From: an uncultured Collinsella sp.
GTDB taxonomy: Bacteria > Actinomycetota > Coriobacteriia > Coriobacteriales > Coriobacteriaceae
Length of the DNA stretch: 15,285 nt
Direction of reading: 5' to 3'
NCBI GenBank assembly: GCA_902496115.1
Contig: CABUZK010000044.1
Coordinates: 1-15,285, forward strand
Below the pieces are notes generated by a model, which saw only the letters and a list, made by a program, of their open reading frames with translations, did no database searches and was not told where the DNA came from. Below, piece after piece: positions 6,703 through 14,298 of this stretch (positions within the stretch are counted from its first letter, which is position 1; the number at the start of each line of letters is the position of its first letter). Made by a program: the position numbers and the translations under genes.

Positions 6703-9453
6703 TTAAGCGGAACGCTTCGCCTCGAGCTTGGCCTGAGCGGCAGCCAGACGCGCGAGGGGCACGCGATAGGGCGAGCAGGACACGTAGTCCACATCGGCCA
6801 CGTTAAACAGGGCCTTGATGGACTTGGGGTCGCCGCCGTGCTCGCCGCACACGCCAAAGTGCATACCGGGGTTGGTGGTGCGACCCTTCTCGACGGCCAT
6901 GCGCACCAGCTCCAGTACCGCCGTGTCGATGGTCTCGAAGGGGTTGTCCTTCAAGATCTTCTTGTGCATGTACAGCGGGATGAACTTGGCCTCGGCATCG
7001 TCTCGAGAGAAGCCGAAGGTCGTCTGCGTGAGGTCGTTGGTGCCAAAGCAGAAGAAGTCGGCGTGCTGCGCGATCTCGTCGGCCACCATGCAGGCACGCG
7101 GCAGCTCGAGCATCGTGCCCACGGGAATATTGAGCTCGACGCCCTCCTCGGCGGAAACCTCGGCGATCACGCGCTCGATGACTTCGCGAGTCTGAACGTG
7201 CTCGGCCGTAATGGAAACGAGCGGAACCATGATCTCGGGGCGCGGGTCGACGCCCTCCTTGATAAGGCGGGCAGCAGCCGTGGCCACGGCGCGAACTTGC
7301 ATGAGTGGCAGGTCGCCAAAGACAACGGACAGGCGCACACCGCGCAGGCCGAGCATCGGGTTGGACTCGACCATGCCGTCGATACGACGCAGGCGGGTGC
7401 GCAGAGCGGCAAGCTCTTCCTCGTTGGCGCCAGCGGCTTCCTTCTTGGTGATGGCGACCTCGAGCTCACGCGGATTATCCAGGAACTCGTGCAGCGGCGG
7501 ATCGAGCAGGCGAACGACCACATCGCGACCGGACATGGTCTTGAACATCGCCAGGAAGTCCTCGGTCTGAACCTTGAGCAGGTCGGCCAGGGCCTGCTGT
7601 TTCACGGCCTCATCGTCAGACAGAATAAAGCTCTGGATGATGTTCTTACGGTCGCCCAGGAACATATGCTCAGTACGGCACAGGCCGATGGCCTCGGCGC
7701 CAAACTCGAGGGCGAGCGCGGCATCCTCGGGGTTGTCGGCGTTGACGCGCACATGGTTGGCGTGGCCACAGGTCTCGTCCAGACGAATCTCGTCGGCCCA
7801 GGACAGGATGGTGTCCAGGTCGCCGGTGAGCTCGGCGGAAACCAGATCAACGGCGCCGTCGACGACGATGCCCTGGGTGCCGTCGATGGAGATGACATCG
7901 CCTTCGTGCAGCACACGATCGCTGCCTTCGATGCGTACGACCTTCTCGGTGGCGTCGATGTGGAAGCGCTCGACGCCGCAGACGCAGGGTGTGCCCATAC
8001 CGCGAGCGATAACGGCGGCATGGCTCGTCTTGCCACCGTGGCTGGTCAGGATACCCTCGGCGGCGACCATGCCCTTCAGGTCATCGGGGTTGGTCTCCCA
8101 GCGAACCAAAATGACCTTGCAGCCCTCGTTGGCGCGCGCGACGGCATCGTCGCTCGAGAACACGACCTCGCCCACGGCGGCACCAGGGCTGGCGTTAAGA
8201 CCGCTGGCCAGAGCCTCGTACTTCTTGGAGGCATCAAACTGCGGGTGCAGAAGCTGGTCGAGCTGCGCGGGATCGATACGGGCCACGGCCTCCTCGCGGG
8301 TGATCAGGCCCTCCTCGACCATTTCGATGGCGATACGCAGGGCGGCGGTGGCGGTGCGCTTGCCCACGCGCGTCTGGAGCATCCAGAGCTTGCCCTGCTC
8401 GATGGTGAACTCGATATCGCACATATCGCGGTAATGATCCTCGAGCGTCAGGAAAACGCTCTCGAGCTCTTCCCCAGCAGACTCGAGGCCCGGGGTGGTC
8501 TTGAGGTCAGCGATAGGCTCGGTGTTGCGGATGCCAGCGACAACGTCCTCGCCCTGGGCATTAACCAAAAAGTCACCGTAGAACTCCTTGGTGCCGTCGG
8601 CCGGGTTGCGCGTAAAGGCGACGCCGGTCGCAGAGGTCTCCCCCTTGTTGCCAAACGCCATGGCCTGCACGTTGACGGCGGTGCCGAGCTCGTCAGAAAT
8701 ACCGTGCTGCTTGCGGTAGATGCAGGCGCGCTCATTCATCCAGCTGCCAAAAACGGCCTGGATGGCAAGGCGCAACTGAAGCTCAGGATCATGTGGGAAG
8801 ACGGGCTTGCCGTCCGCGACCTCGAGCTCGGGATACAGGGCGGCCTCGACGTTGTCGGAGAAGATGCCCTTAAAGATCTCGACGAGTTCCTGCAGGTCCT
8901 CGGCCGAAAGCTCGGAATCGACGCGAACGCCGGCGACCAGGCGCGCCTGGGTCAGGGCGTTCTCGAACAGGTCTGCGTCAACACCCATAACGACGTTGGA
9001 AAACATCTGGATAAAGCGTCGGTAGCTATCCCAGGCAAAACGCGGGTTTTGCGTCTGGGCGATGAGACCCTGAACGGAATCGTCGTTGAGGCCCAAGTTG
9101 AGGACCGTGTCCATCATGCCGGGCATGGAGAACGGAGCGCCCGAGCGAACCGACACGAGCAGCGGATCGGAGGCGTCGCCGAGCTTCTTGCCGCAGCGAG
9201 CCTCGAGGTCGGCCTCGGCGGCAACGATCTCATCGAGTGCCCCTTCGGGCCAGACGTTGCCGGCGCCGGAGTACTCGACACAGGTCTGGCAGGTAATGGT
9301 AAAGCCACCGGGAACCGGCAGACCGATGCGGCTCATCTCGGCAAGGTTTGCGCCCTTGCCGCCAAGCACGAAGTTCATGGACTTGTCGCCCTCAGTGACA
9401 CAGGTGCCCTGGGCGTCGGTTCCAAAACGGTAAACCCTCTTGCAATCGCTCAC
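6703..9453 (-). CDS. ppdK: Pyruvate, phosphate dikinase
   Basis: A 916-residue PPDK. It interconverts pyruvate + ATP + Pi with PEP + AMP + PPi, and in anaerobes can run in the glycolytic or gluconeogenic direction. Seen: the N-terminal ATP-grasp region with GGKGANLAEM (31-40) and SVRSGAPFSMPGMMDTVLNLG (101-121), ARG-type NERACIYRK (240-248), the phosphohistidine domain with GGKTSHAAVIARGMGTPCVCG (473-493, catalytic His478, regulatory Thr476), and the C-terminal PEP/pyruvate barrel ending in GVCGEHGGDP (867-876, catalytic Cys869). Length is near the 870-910 usual for the family. The start is GTG at 9453 with AAGGGGA about 7 nt upstream; an ATG at 9470 is out of frame. The gene follows its probable regulator and a 298-nt gap with repeat and dyad motifs, and has its own terminator. 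Confidence 0.97.
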   Translation of the reverse strand: MSDCKRVYRFGTDAQGTCVTEGDKSMNFVLGGKGANLAEMSRIGLPVPGGFTITCQTCVEYSGAGNVWPEGALDEIVAAEADLEARCGKKLGDASDPLLVSVRSGAPFSMPGMMDTVLNLGLNDDSVQGLIAQTQNPRFAWDSYRRFIQMFSNVVMGVDADLFENALTQARLVAGVRVDSELSAEDLQELVEIFKGIFSDNVEAALYPELEVADGKPVFPHDPELQLRLAIQAVFGSWMNERACIYRKQHGISDELGTAVNVQAMAFGNKGETSATGVAFTRNPADGTKEFYGDFLVNAQGEDVVAGIRNTEPIADLKTTPGLESAGEELESVFLTLEDHYRDMCDIEFTIEQGKLWMLQTRVGKRTATAALRIAIEMVEEGLITREEAVARIDPAQLDQLLHPQFDASKKYEALASGLNASPGAAVGEVVFSSDDAVARANEGCKVILVRWETNPDDLKGMVAAEGILTSHGGKTSHAAVIARGMGTPCVCGVERFHIDATEKVVRIEGSDRVLHEGDVISIDGTQGIVVDGAVDLVSAELTGDLDTILSWADEIRLDETCGHANHVRVNADNPEDAALALEFGAEAIGLCRTEHMFLGDRKNIIQSFILSDDEAVKQQALADLLKVQTEDFLAMFKTMSGRDVVVRLLDPPLHEFLDNPRELEVAITKKEAAGANEEELAALRTRLRRIDGMVESNPMLGLRGVRLSVVFGDLPLMQVRAVATAAARLIKEGVDPRPEIMVPLVSITAEHVQTREVIERVIAEVSAEEGVELNIPVGTMLELPRACMVADEIAQHADFFCFGTNDLTQTTFGFSRDDAEAKFIPLYMHKKILKDNPFETIDTAVLELVRMAVEKGRTTNPGMHFGVCGEHGGDPKSIKALFNVADVDYVSCSPYRVPLARLAAAQAKLEAKRSA

Positions 9454-9467
9454 GATACTTCCCCTTC

Positions 9468-9485
9468 CATGCGCTCTCGCGCACG
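9468..9485 (-). promoter_or_regulatory. Hairpin with GAGA tetraloop just before the ppdK ribosome binding site
   Basis: Arms 9468-9474 and 9479-9485 form 7 pairs (one G-U) around a GNRA-type GAGA loop on the minus strand, abutting the GGAAGGGG site. It may stabilise the mRNA 5' end or influence initiation at the GTG start. It is short and unproven. Confidence 0.4.
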
Positions 9486-9528
9486 ACCGTGGTGACGAAT
9501 CGACCCGTCGGATGCGGGCCGTGAGGGA

Positions 9529-9534
9529 ACTATA
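9529..9534 (-). promoter_or_regulatory. Possible -10 box of an activator-dependent ppdK promoter
   Basis: TATAGT on the minus strand matches the -10 consensus at 5 of 6 positions and would start transcription near 9522, giving a leader of about 69 nt. No acceptable -35 hexamer is found at 17-19 bp. The GGTAAA repeats begin about 42 bp upstream of the box, where an activator could bind. Confidence 0.3.
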
Positions 9535-9575
9535 CGGCGGACGTTGAGCGGGCTTGCGTAGAGGGTGCGGGGTTT

Positions 9576-9613
9576 GGTAAACGAGGTAAATGTGGCGGTA
9601 AACGGTAGGTAAA
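9576..9613 (+). repeat. Four GGTAAA direct repeats upstream of ppdK
   Basis: GGTAAA occurs at 9576-9581, 9585-9590, 9597-9602 and 9608-9613 (plus-strand reading), with start-to-start spacing of 9, 12 and 11 bp, roughly one helical turn. A single inverted copy is at 9683-9688. This arrangement is typical of a multi-site binding region for a transcription factor; which one is unknown. Confidence 0.6.
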
Positions 9614-9628
9614 GGTGGTCACATTATG

Positions 9629-9659
9629 AAGATACCAATGCAAGAGAATTGCAGGTCAA
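9629..9659 (-). promoter_or_regulatory. Alternative ppdK promoter (TTGACC with extended -10)
   Basis: On the minus strand TTGACC (9654-9659) lies 19 bp before TATCTT (9629-9634), the latter preceded by TGG as an extended -10. The spacer is long and the -10 only 4 of 6. The -35 falls exactly between the two TGCAA dyads, which would fit a repressor-controlled promoter. Confidence 0.3.
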
Positions 9660-9675
9660 ATGCAAGTTCTTTGCT
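9639..9675. promoter_or_regulatory. Two TGCAA-N5-TTGCA dyads, 22 bp apart
   Basis: The first dyad (9639-9653) is a perfect 5+5 inverted repeat with a 5-nt spacer; the second (9661-9675) matches it at 9 of 10 arm positions. Their centres, 9646 and 9668, are 22 bp apart, about two helical turns, so two dimers would sit on the same DNA face. Operator for an unidentified regulator; function inferred from geometry. Confidence 0.5.
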
Positions 9676-9751
9676 AAATCGCTTTACCAATATCGTGCAT
9701 TATTTTTAGATAGTATTTTAAGGACGGTGAATTTTTAGCCACCTCAATGAG

Positions 9752-10627
9752 TTAGCTTTGCTGGGCTCGGCGGGCGGCGCAGCGGGCACGGGCTTCTTGG
9801 ATTTCCTCCAAGTGACTGATGATCTCGGAGGCGCTCTCCTCAATCGCCTTGCCATCGGTACGCACCACAAAGCAGCCCAGACGCTTCATGAAGGCACGGG
9901 CTTCCTCGAGCTCGCTGCGTACGCTCTCGGGCTCGGCATAGGAGCCGGCAACGGCACGGGTGTAATCATCGCCCAAGCGGCTATCGCGAATCCCGGAGAT
10001 CACATCGACGGTCGAAATCAGGCCGAACAAGCGCATCGGGTCGACCTCATAAATTGACTTCGGCGGCTCCATGCCATGTGCCAACGGAACATTGGCAACC
10101 TTGTAACCCTGATAGGCCAAATACATCGACAACGGCGTCTTGGACGTGCGGGATACGCCCAGCAGCACGATATCGGCACCCGATAGATCGTCGCAACCGC
10201 GCCCGTCGTCGTGCTCAACAAAATACTCCATGGCCTCGATGCGATGGAAATAGCGGTCATCGGTCTTGTGAATCACGCCCGCGACGCCCTTGGGCGGCAC
10301 GCCGATAAGCGACGACAGCACAGCGAGCGTCGGACCGATCAGGTCGACCGAACGGATATGCAGCATGCCCAGGTAATCGAGCACGCGGGCGCGCAGCGCC
10401 GGATCGACAATGGTGTGGAACACGGCAATATCGCGATGGTCCGCATCGACGCGCGGACCCACAAACGACTTGACCTGCTCCACCGAGTTCACCTTGGGCA
10501 GGCGCAAAAGATGAAAAGCCCCTTCATCAAATTGCCCGGACGCCGCAAGCACCACCTCACAAGCGGTATCACCGAGTGAGTCGGAGATAACGATAACGGT
10601 GGGACGAGCGGTGACCGGGCAATCCAT
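9752..10627 (-). CDS. Pyruvate, phosphate dikinase regulatory protein (DUF299 kinase/pyrophosphorylase)
   Basis: A 291-residue DUF299 protein. The family (PDRP in plants, PpsR in E. coli) switches PPDK or PEP synthase off by ADP-dependent phosphorylation of a Thr two residues before the catalytic His, and on again by Pi-dependent removal of that phosphate. Seen: N-terminal VIVISDSLGDTA (11-22), KTDDRYFHRIEAMEYFVEHDDG (121-142), the P-loop-like GVSRTSKTPLSMYLA (157-171), YKVANVPLAHG (175-185) and YEVDP (193-197), all family landmarks, with the usual length of about 270-290. The ATG at 10627 has AAGGAG 6 nt upstream. It follows glyS by 34 nt and precedes ppdK, whose Thr476-Ser-His478 is the expected substrate. 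The choice between PPDK and PEP synthase as target rests on this neighbourhood. Confidence 0.94.
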   Translation of the reverse strand: MDCPVTARPTVIVISDSLGDTACEVVLAASGQFDEGAFHLLRLPKVNSVEQVKSFVGPRVDADHRDIAVFHTIVDPALRARVLDYLGMLHIRSVDLIGPTLAVLSSLIGVPPKGVAGVIHKTDDRYFHRIEAMEYFVEHDDGRGCDDLSGADIVLLGVSRTSKTPLSMYLAYQGYKVANVPLAHGMEPPKSIYEVDPMRLFGLISTVDVISGIRDSRLGDDYTRAVAGSYAEPESVRSELEEARAFMKRLGCFVVRTDGKAIEESASEIISHLEEIQEARARCAARRAQQS

Positions 10628-10640
10628 GCGGGGCTCCTTT

Positions 10641-10654
10641 TGCGCTTATGCGCA
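10641..10654 (-). promoter_or_regulatory. Small hairpin in the glyS-regulator gap
   Basis: TGCGC/GCGCA arms (5 bp) around a 4-nt loop, placed directly before the AAAGGAG site of the PPDK regulator gene. There is no U-tract, so it is not a terminator and supports co-transcription with glyS. It may be an mRNA processing or stability element. Confidence 0.35.
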
Positions 10655-10661
10655 GGCTGGC

Positions 10662-12758
10662 TTACTTTTTGCGGGCAAGCTCACCGATGTTGGCGATGCC
10701 GGAGAATACGGCCTCGAAGCGGTTGAGCAGCTTAAGGCGATTATCGCGGAGCTGCTCGTCCTTGTCCATGACCATAACCTCGTCGAAGAAGCGGTCGATG
10801 GGGGCACGCAAGGCGGCAAGGGCAGCAAATGCGGCCGGGTAATCCTCGGCAGCGAGGGCAGCATCGACAGCGGTCTGAGCAGACTCGGAGGCGTCGGCAA
10901 GCGCGAGCTCGGCCTCGCCCATCAGGCTGCGGTCGTACTCCGCACCCAGCTCGGGCTTGGAGATGTGAGCGGCACGGGCATAGGCGGTAGCCAGGTTGTC
11001 GAAGGTCTCGGCATCGTTCTTGCGAGCCTCGTCGAGCGCGGCGCAGCGGGCGAAGAAGACGGACGGAGCGATGATGTGCACCGCAGAGACGGCGGCGACG
11101 GTATCGGCAGGAATCTTCTCGTCGCGGGCCATGCTCACCAGGCGGCCATGGAAGAAGTCACGGACCTGTTGGGCGACCTCGGCGGAGTCGAACTCAATGC
11201 CTTGCTCGCTATAGAGCTCAAGGGCAAAGTCGATCAGCGACGTGGGGTCAATCGGCAGACGATCGCGCAGGATGTTGATGATGCCGATAGCGGCACGACG
11301 CAGCGCATACGGGTCGGACGAGCCGGTCGGGGGCTCGCCGATGGCAAAAATACCGGCAATGGTATCGAGCTTGTCGGCACAGGCCACGATGCAGCCAGCG
11401 GTGCCCTCGGGCAGCTCATCGCCGGCGAAGCGGGGACGATAATGATCGCGAATGGCGTGGGCGACCTCGTCGTTCTCCCCCATCGCGATAGCGTAGTAAC
11501 CGCCCATCACGCCCTGCTGGCTCGTGAACTCGACGACGGCGTTGGATACCAGGTCTGCCTTGCACAGGTGTGCAGCGCGAGCAGCGTCTGCAGCAAGGTG
11601 GGCGCCCAGATGGGCCTCACGGGCGATGGCGAGCGCGAGCTGCTCAATACGCTCGGACTTGGCGAGCACGCTACCGAGCTTCTCCTGGAAGGCAACCTTG
11701 GCCAGACGCTCACGGAACTCATCGAGGGAGATCTTCAGATCCTCCTCGTAGAAGAACTTTGCGTCGTCCAGACGGGCGCGCACGACGCGCTCGTTGCCGT
11801 CGATCACGCGCTCGGCGTTCTCGGGCTTGCTGTTGGAAACGACCACGAACTCACGTGTGAGCTTGCCCTCGCCGTCATAGATCGGGAAGTAGCGCTGGTT
11901 GGTGAGCATGGACTCGCAGATGATCTCGTGCGGGACCTTGAGGAACTCCTCGTCAAAGGTACCGACGAGCACCGTCGGCCACTCGCAGAGGTTGATGACC
12001 TCCTCGAAGACCTTCTTGGGCGTGTCGACATGGCAGCCGGGGCGAGCGGCCTCGACTTCGGCGATACCGGCAAGGATAGCCTCACGGCGACGCTCGGCAG
12101 AGAGCACGCCGGCATCCTCGAGCACCTGCTCGTAGACGGCGGGGCTGGCGACCACATGGTCACCGGGGCCCAGAACGCGATGTCCGCGCGTGGTATTGCC
12201 ACTCGTCACATCGGCAAACGACACGGGCACGACGTCCTCGCCCAAAAGGCAGCAGATCCAACGGACCGGACGAACAAACGTAGCGTGCTCGTGGCCCCAG
12301 CGCTGGCTGCGGTAGTTGGGCCACTGCAGGCCGGCGATAGTCTTCTCGCACAGAGACGTCAGGATCGGCGTAGCCGGAGCGGAGGGAATGTTCTTCTCGG
12401 CGAACACGTACTCGCGGCCGTCGGTGTCCTCGCGACGGACCAGGTCCTCGGCAGCCACACCGCACTTGCGGGCAAAGCCCTGGGCGGCCTTGGTGGCGTT
12501 ACCGTCGGCATCGAAGGCGATGTTGGCCGCGGGACCGCGCTTGACCTCGTGAACCTCATCGGTCGCGGTGGCGACGTTAGCCACGAGCGCAGCCAGGCGA
12601 CGCGGGCTCGAGATCACGCGGACCTCACCGTGGGCCAGACCGGCCTCATCGAGACCCTTGGCGATCATAGTGCCAAGCTGCTTGACGGCATTGTTCAGCG
12701 GTGCAGAGGGCATTTCCTCCGTACCGATCTCAAACAGGAAATCCTTAGCGTCTGCCAT
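10662..12758 (-). CDS. glyS: Glycyl-tRNA synthetase, beta subunit
   Basis: A 698-residue beta subunit of the two-subunit bacterial glycyl-tRNA synthetase. It recognises tRNA-Gly and works with the catalytic alpha subunit to charge it. Seen: the start FLFEIGTEEMPSAPL (7-21), RGPAANIAFDADGNATKAAQGFARK in the N-terminal third, FVRPVRWI, RGHRVLGPG, the central HD-like part with SQQGVMGGYYA, and a C-terminal DALR-type anticodon-binding region ending LRDNRLKLLNRFEAVFSGIANIGELA. Length matches the family (E. coli about 690). The ATG at 12758 lies 3 nt after the glyQ stop, with GAGGTG inside the end of glyQ as ribosome binding site, so the two subunits are probably made by coupled translation. The PPDK regulator gene follows after 34 nt without a terminator. 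Confidence 0.97.
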   Translation of the reverse strand: MADAKDFLFEIGTEEMPSAPLNNAVKQLGTMIAKGLDEAGLAHGEVRVISSPRRLAALVANVATATDEVHEVKRGPAANIAFDADGNATKAAQGFARKCGVAAEDLVRREDTDGREYVFAEKNIPSAPATPILTSLCEKTIAGLQWPNYRSQRWGHEHATFVRPVRWICCLLGEDVVPVSFADVTSGNTTRGHRVLGPGDHVVASPAVYEQVLEDAGVLSAERRREAILAGIAEVEAARPGCHVDTPKKVFEEVINLCEWPTVLVGTFDEEFLKVPHEIICESMLTNQRYFPIYDGEGKLTREFVVVSNSKPENAERVIDGNERVVRARLDDAKFFYEEDLKISLDEFRERLAKVAFQEKLGSVLAKSERIEQLALAIAREAHLGAHLAADAARAAHLCKADLVSNAVVEFTSQQGVMGGYYAIAMGENDEVAHAIRDHYRPRFAGDELPEGTAGCIVACADKLDTIAGIFAIGEPPTGSSDPYALRRAAIGIINILRDRLPIDPTSLIDFALELYSEQGIEFDSAEVAQQVRDFFHGRLVSMARDEKIPADTVAAVSAVHIIAPSVFFARCAALDEARKNDAETFDNLATAYARAAHISKPELGAEYDRSLMGEAELALADASESAQTAVDAALAAEDYPAAFAALAALRAPIDRFFDEVMVMDKDEQLRDNRLKLLNRFEAVFSGIANIGELARKK

Positions 12759-12761
12759 GGC

Positions 12762-13673
12762 TTACGCCACCTCGCCTTCCTGATCGGCATTCTCGTTGAT
12801 TCCGGCGACCTCGGCCATATAGGCCTCGCAGCACGCCTTGGCGACGGCGCGGACGCGCAGGATGTAGTTGGCGCGCTCGACTGCGGACAGCGCACCGCGG
12901 GCATCGAGCAGGTTGAAGGCATGGCTGCACTTCATGACGCAGTCATATGCCGGCAGCGGCAGCTTGCGCTCCAGGCAGGAGTGGCACTCGGCCTCGTAGT
13001 CGTCAAACTTCTGACGCATCATCTCGACGTTGGCGACCTCAAAGTTATAAGCGCTGAACTCGCGCTCGTTCTCCAGGAACACGTCGCCGTAGGTCATGGG
13101 CGTGCCGTCGGGCAGGTAGCTCCACACCAGGTCGTAGACCGAGTTGACGCCCTGGGCGTACATGGCGATGCGCTCCAGGCCATAGGTGATCTCGACAGGC
13201 ACGGGGTCGACCTCGATGCCGCCCACCTGCTGGAAGTACGTAAACTGCGTGACCTCCATGCCATTGAGCCAGACCTCCCAGCCAAGGCCCCAGGCGCCCA
13301 GGGTCGGGCTCTCCCAGTCGTCCTCAACAAAGCGGACGTCATGGTCATTGGGGTCCAGGCCAATGGCGGCCAGCGAACCCAGGTAGAGCTCCTGAGCGTT
13401 GACCGGCGAGGGCTTGATGAGCACCTGGAACTGATAGTAGTGCTGCATGCGGTTGGGGTTCTCGCCGTAGCGGCCGTCGGCGGGACGGCGGCAGGGCTGC
13501 GCATAGCAGGTGCGCCACTCGGCGGGACCGAGCGAGCGCAACGTGGTCGCGGTGTGGAAGGTACCGGCACCGACCTCGGAGTCATAGGGCTGCATAATGA
13601 CGCAGCCCTGCTCGCCCCAGTACTGCTGGAGGCGCAGGATGATGTCTTGGAAGGAAAGCGATGAAGCGTTCAT
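12762..13673 (-). CDS. glyQ: Glycyl-tRNA synthetase, alpha subunit
   Basis: A 303-residue alpha subunit carrying the class II catalytic site that activates glycine with ATP. Seen: FQDIILRLQQYWGEQGCVIMQPYDSEVGAGTFHTATTLRSLGP near the N-terminus, CYAQPCRRPADGRYGENPNRMQHYYQFQVLIKPSP (56-90), and DWESPTLGAWGLGWEVWLNGMEVTQFTYFQQVGG (118-151), which are among the most conserved parts of the family. Length is as usual. The ATG at 13673 gives the usual short lead-in before the FQ..I..LQ motif; the ribosome binding site is weak (GGGGAT about 9-10 nt upstream). The 59-nt gap to lepB holds a TATAGT box (13720-13725) without a good -35, so glyQ may have a promoter of its own or be read from lepB. There is no room for a T-box leader. 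Confidence 0.97.
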   Translation of the reverse strand: MNASSLSFQDIILRLQQYWGEQGCVIMQPYDSEVGAGTFHTATTLRSLGPAEWRTCYAQPCRRPADGRYGENPNRMQHYYQFQVLIKPSPVNAQELYLGSLAAIGLDPNDHDVRFVEDDWESPTLGAWGLGWEVWLNGMEVTQFTYFQQVGGIEVDPVPVEITYGLERIAMYAQGVNSVYDLVWSYLPDGTPMTYGDVFLENEREFSAYNFEVANVEMMRQKFDDYEAECHSCLERKLPLPAYDCVMKCSHAFNLLDARGALSAVERANYILRVRAVAKACCEAYMAEVAGINENADQEGEVA

Positions 13674-13732
13674 GCCTCTAATATCCCCTCGTCGAAACGA
13701 TTACACGGTTAGGTACTGTACTATAGCGGTTT

Positions 13733-14296
13733 TTAGTCGATAGTGCCGATGCGGTTGAGCGGCCAGTAGCGCACAAGCGCCACGGCGATCAAATCAGAGC
13801 GATCAACGGGACCAAAGTAGCGCGAGTCGGCAGAGTTTTCGCGGTTGTCGCCCATCACCCACACGCACCCGTCGGGGACGGTGTAGGGGTAGCTTACCTG
13901 AGCGCCGGGAGCTTGGACCGAAAGCGGCCAGCTCATGCCGGTCGTATAGCCCTCGTCGAGCGCTTGGCCGTCAACGACCACCTTGCCGTCCTGAAGGTCG
14001 ACCGTCTGGCCGGCCGTGGCAATAACACGCTTGACGAGAACATCATGCTCGGAGGTGCCATCGGGGTTGTGGAACACCACAATATCGCCTTGGCTGACGG
14101 GCTGGCCGAGCTCAAGGCTCACCTTTTGCGCCAAAATCTGGTCGCCGATCTCGATCGTGGACTCCATGGAGCCGGTGGGCACCACAAAGGGTTCGACCAC
14201 AAACGAGCGAATCAGGAAGGTAGCGACCAGTGCGATCGCGACGACCGCGATCCACTCAAACGCACCCTTTAGCACGGAATGCTGCGATGGAACCAT
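13733..14296 (-). CDS. lepB: Signal peptidase I
   Basis: A 187-residue type I signal peptidase (S26 family) that removes signal peptides from exported proteins at the outer face of the membrane. Seen: one N-terminal membrane segment (about 14-30, FEWIAVVAIALVATFLI), then PTGSMESTI with nucleophile Ser43, the beta-sheet region, VLVKRVIATAGQ with general base Lys89, and MGDNRENSADSRYFGPV (148-164). Only one membrane segment is present, as in Gram-positive enzymes. The ATG at 14296 is chosen because GAGGAG, overlapping the trmD stop, lies 5 nt upstream; a GTG two codons earlier touches that site and was rejected. The gap to trmD is 2 nt, so co-translation is likely. The large secreted protein further along is a plausible substrate. 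Confidence 0.96.
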   Translation of the reverse strand: MVPSQHSVLKGAFEWIAVVAIALVATFLIRSFVVEPFVVPTGSMESTIEIGDQILAQKVSLELGQPVSQGDIVVFHNPDGTSEHDVLVKRVIATAGQTVDLQDGKVVVDGQALDEGYTTGMSWPLSVQAPGAQVSYPYTVPDGCVWVMGDNRENSADSRYFGPVDRSDLIAVALVRYWPLNRIGTID

Positions 14297-14298
14297 TC

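Larger units (their letters stand above)
9454..9751 (-). promoter_or_regulatory. AT-rich intergenic control region of ppdK
   Basis: This gap of 298 nt holds no convincing gene. Its far half (about 9620-9751) is clearly more AT-rich than its surroundings. It contains, in the direction of transcription, an AT-rich stretch after the regulator gene (no strong terminator), two dyads at 9639-9675, four GGTAAA repeats at 9576-9613, a TATAGT -10-like box at 9529-9534 and a hairpin next to the ribosome binding site at 9468-9485. The density of motifs suggests regulated transcription of ppdK. Confidence 0.6.

Noticed and set aside
6508..9495. Plus-strand open frame of 995 codons
   Set aside because: It lies opposite ppdK and part of the secreted-protein gene. 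It reads as a shadow caused by GC-rich codon use, rich in Gly/His/Leu/Val runs without domain motifs, and has no ribosome binding site that fits.
10599..13664. Plus-strand open frame of 1021 codons
   Set aside because: It is antisense to glyS and glyQ, which are certain genes. The translated chain shows no family motif, and its length is explained by codon bias of the opposite strand.
13674..13732. T-box riboswitch upstream of glyQ
   Set aside because: The gap is only 59 nt, far too short for a T-box, and no antiterminator or terminator stem is present.
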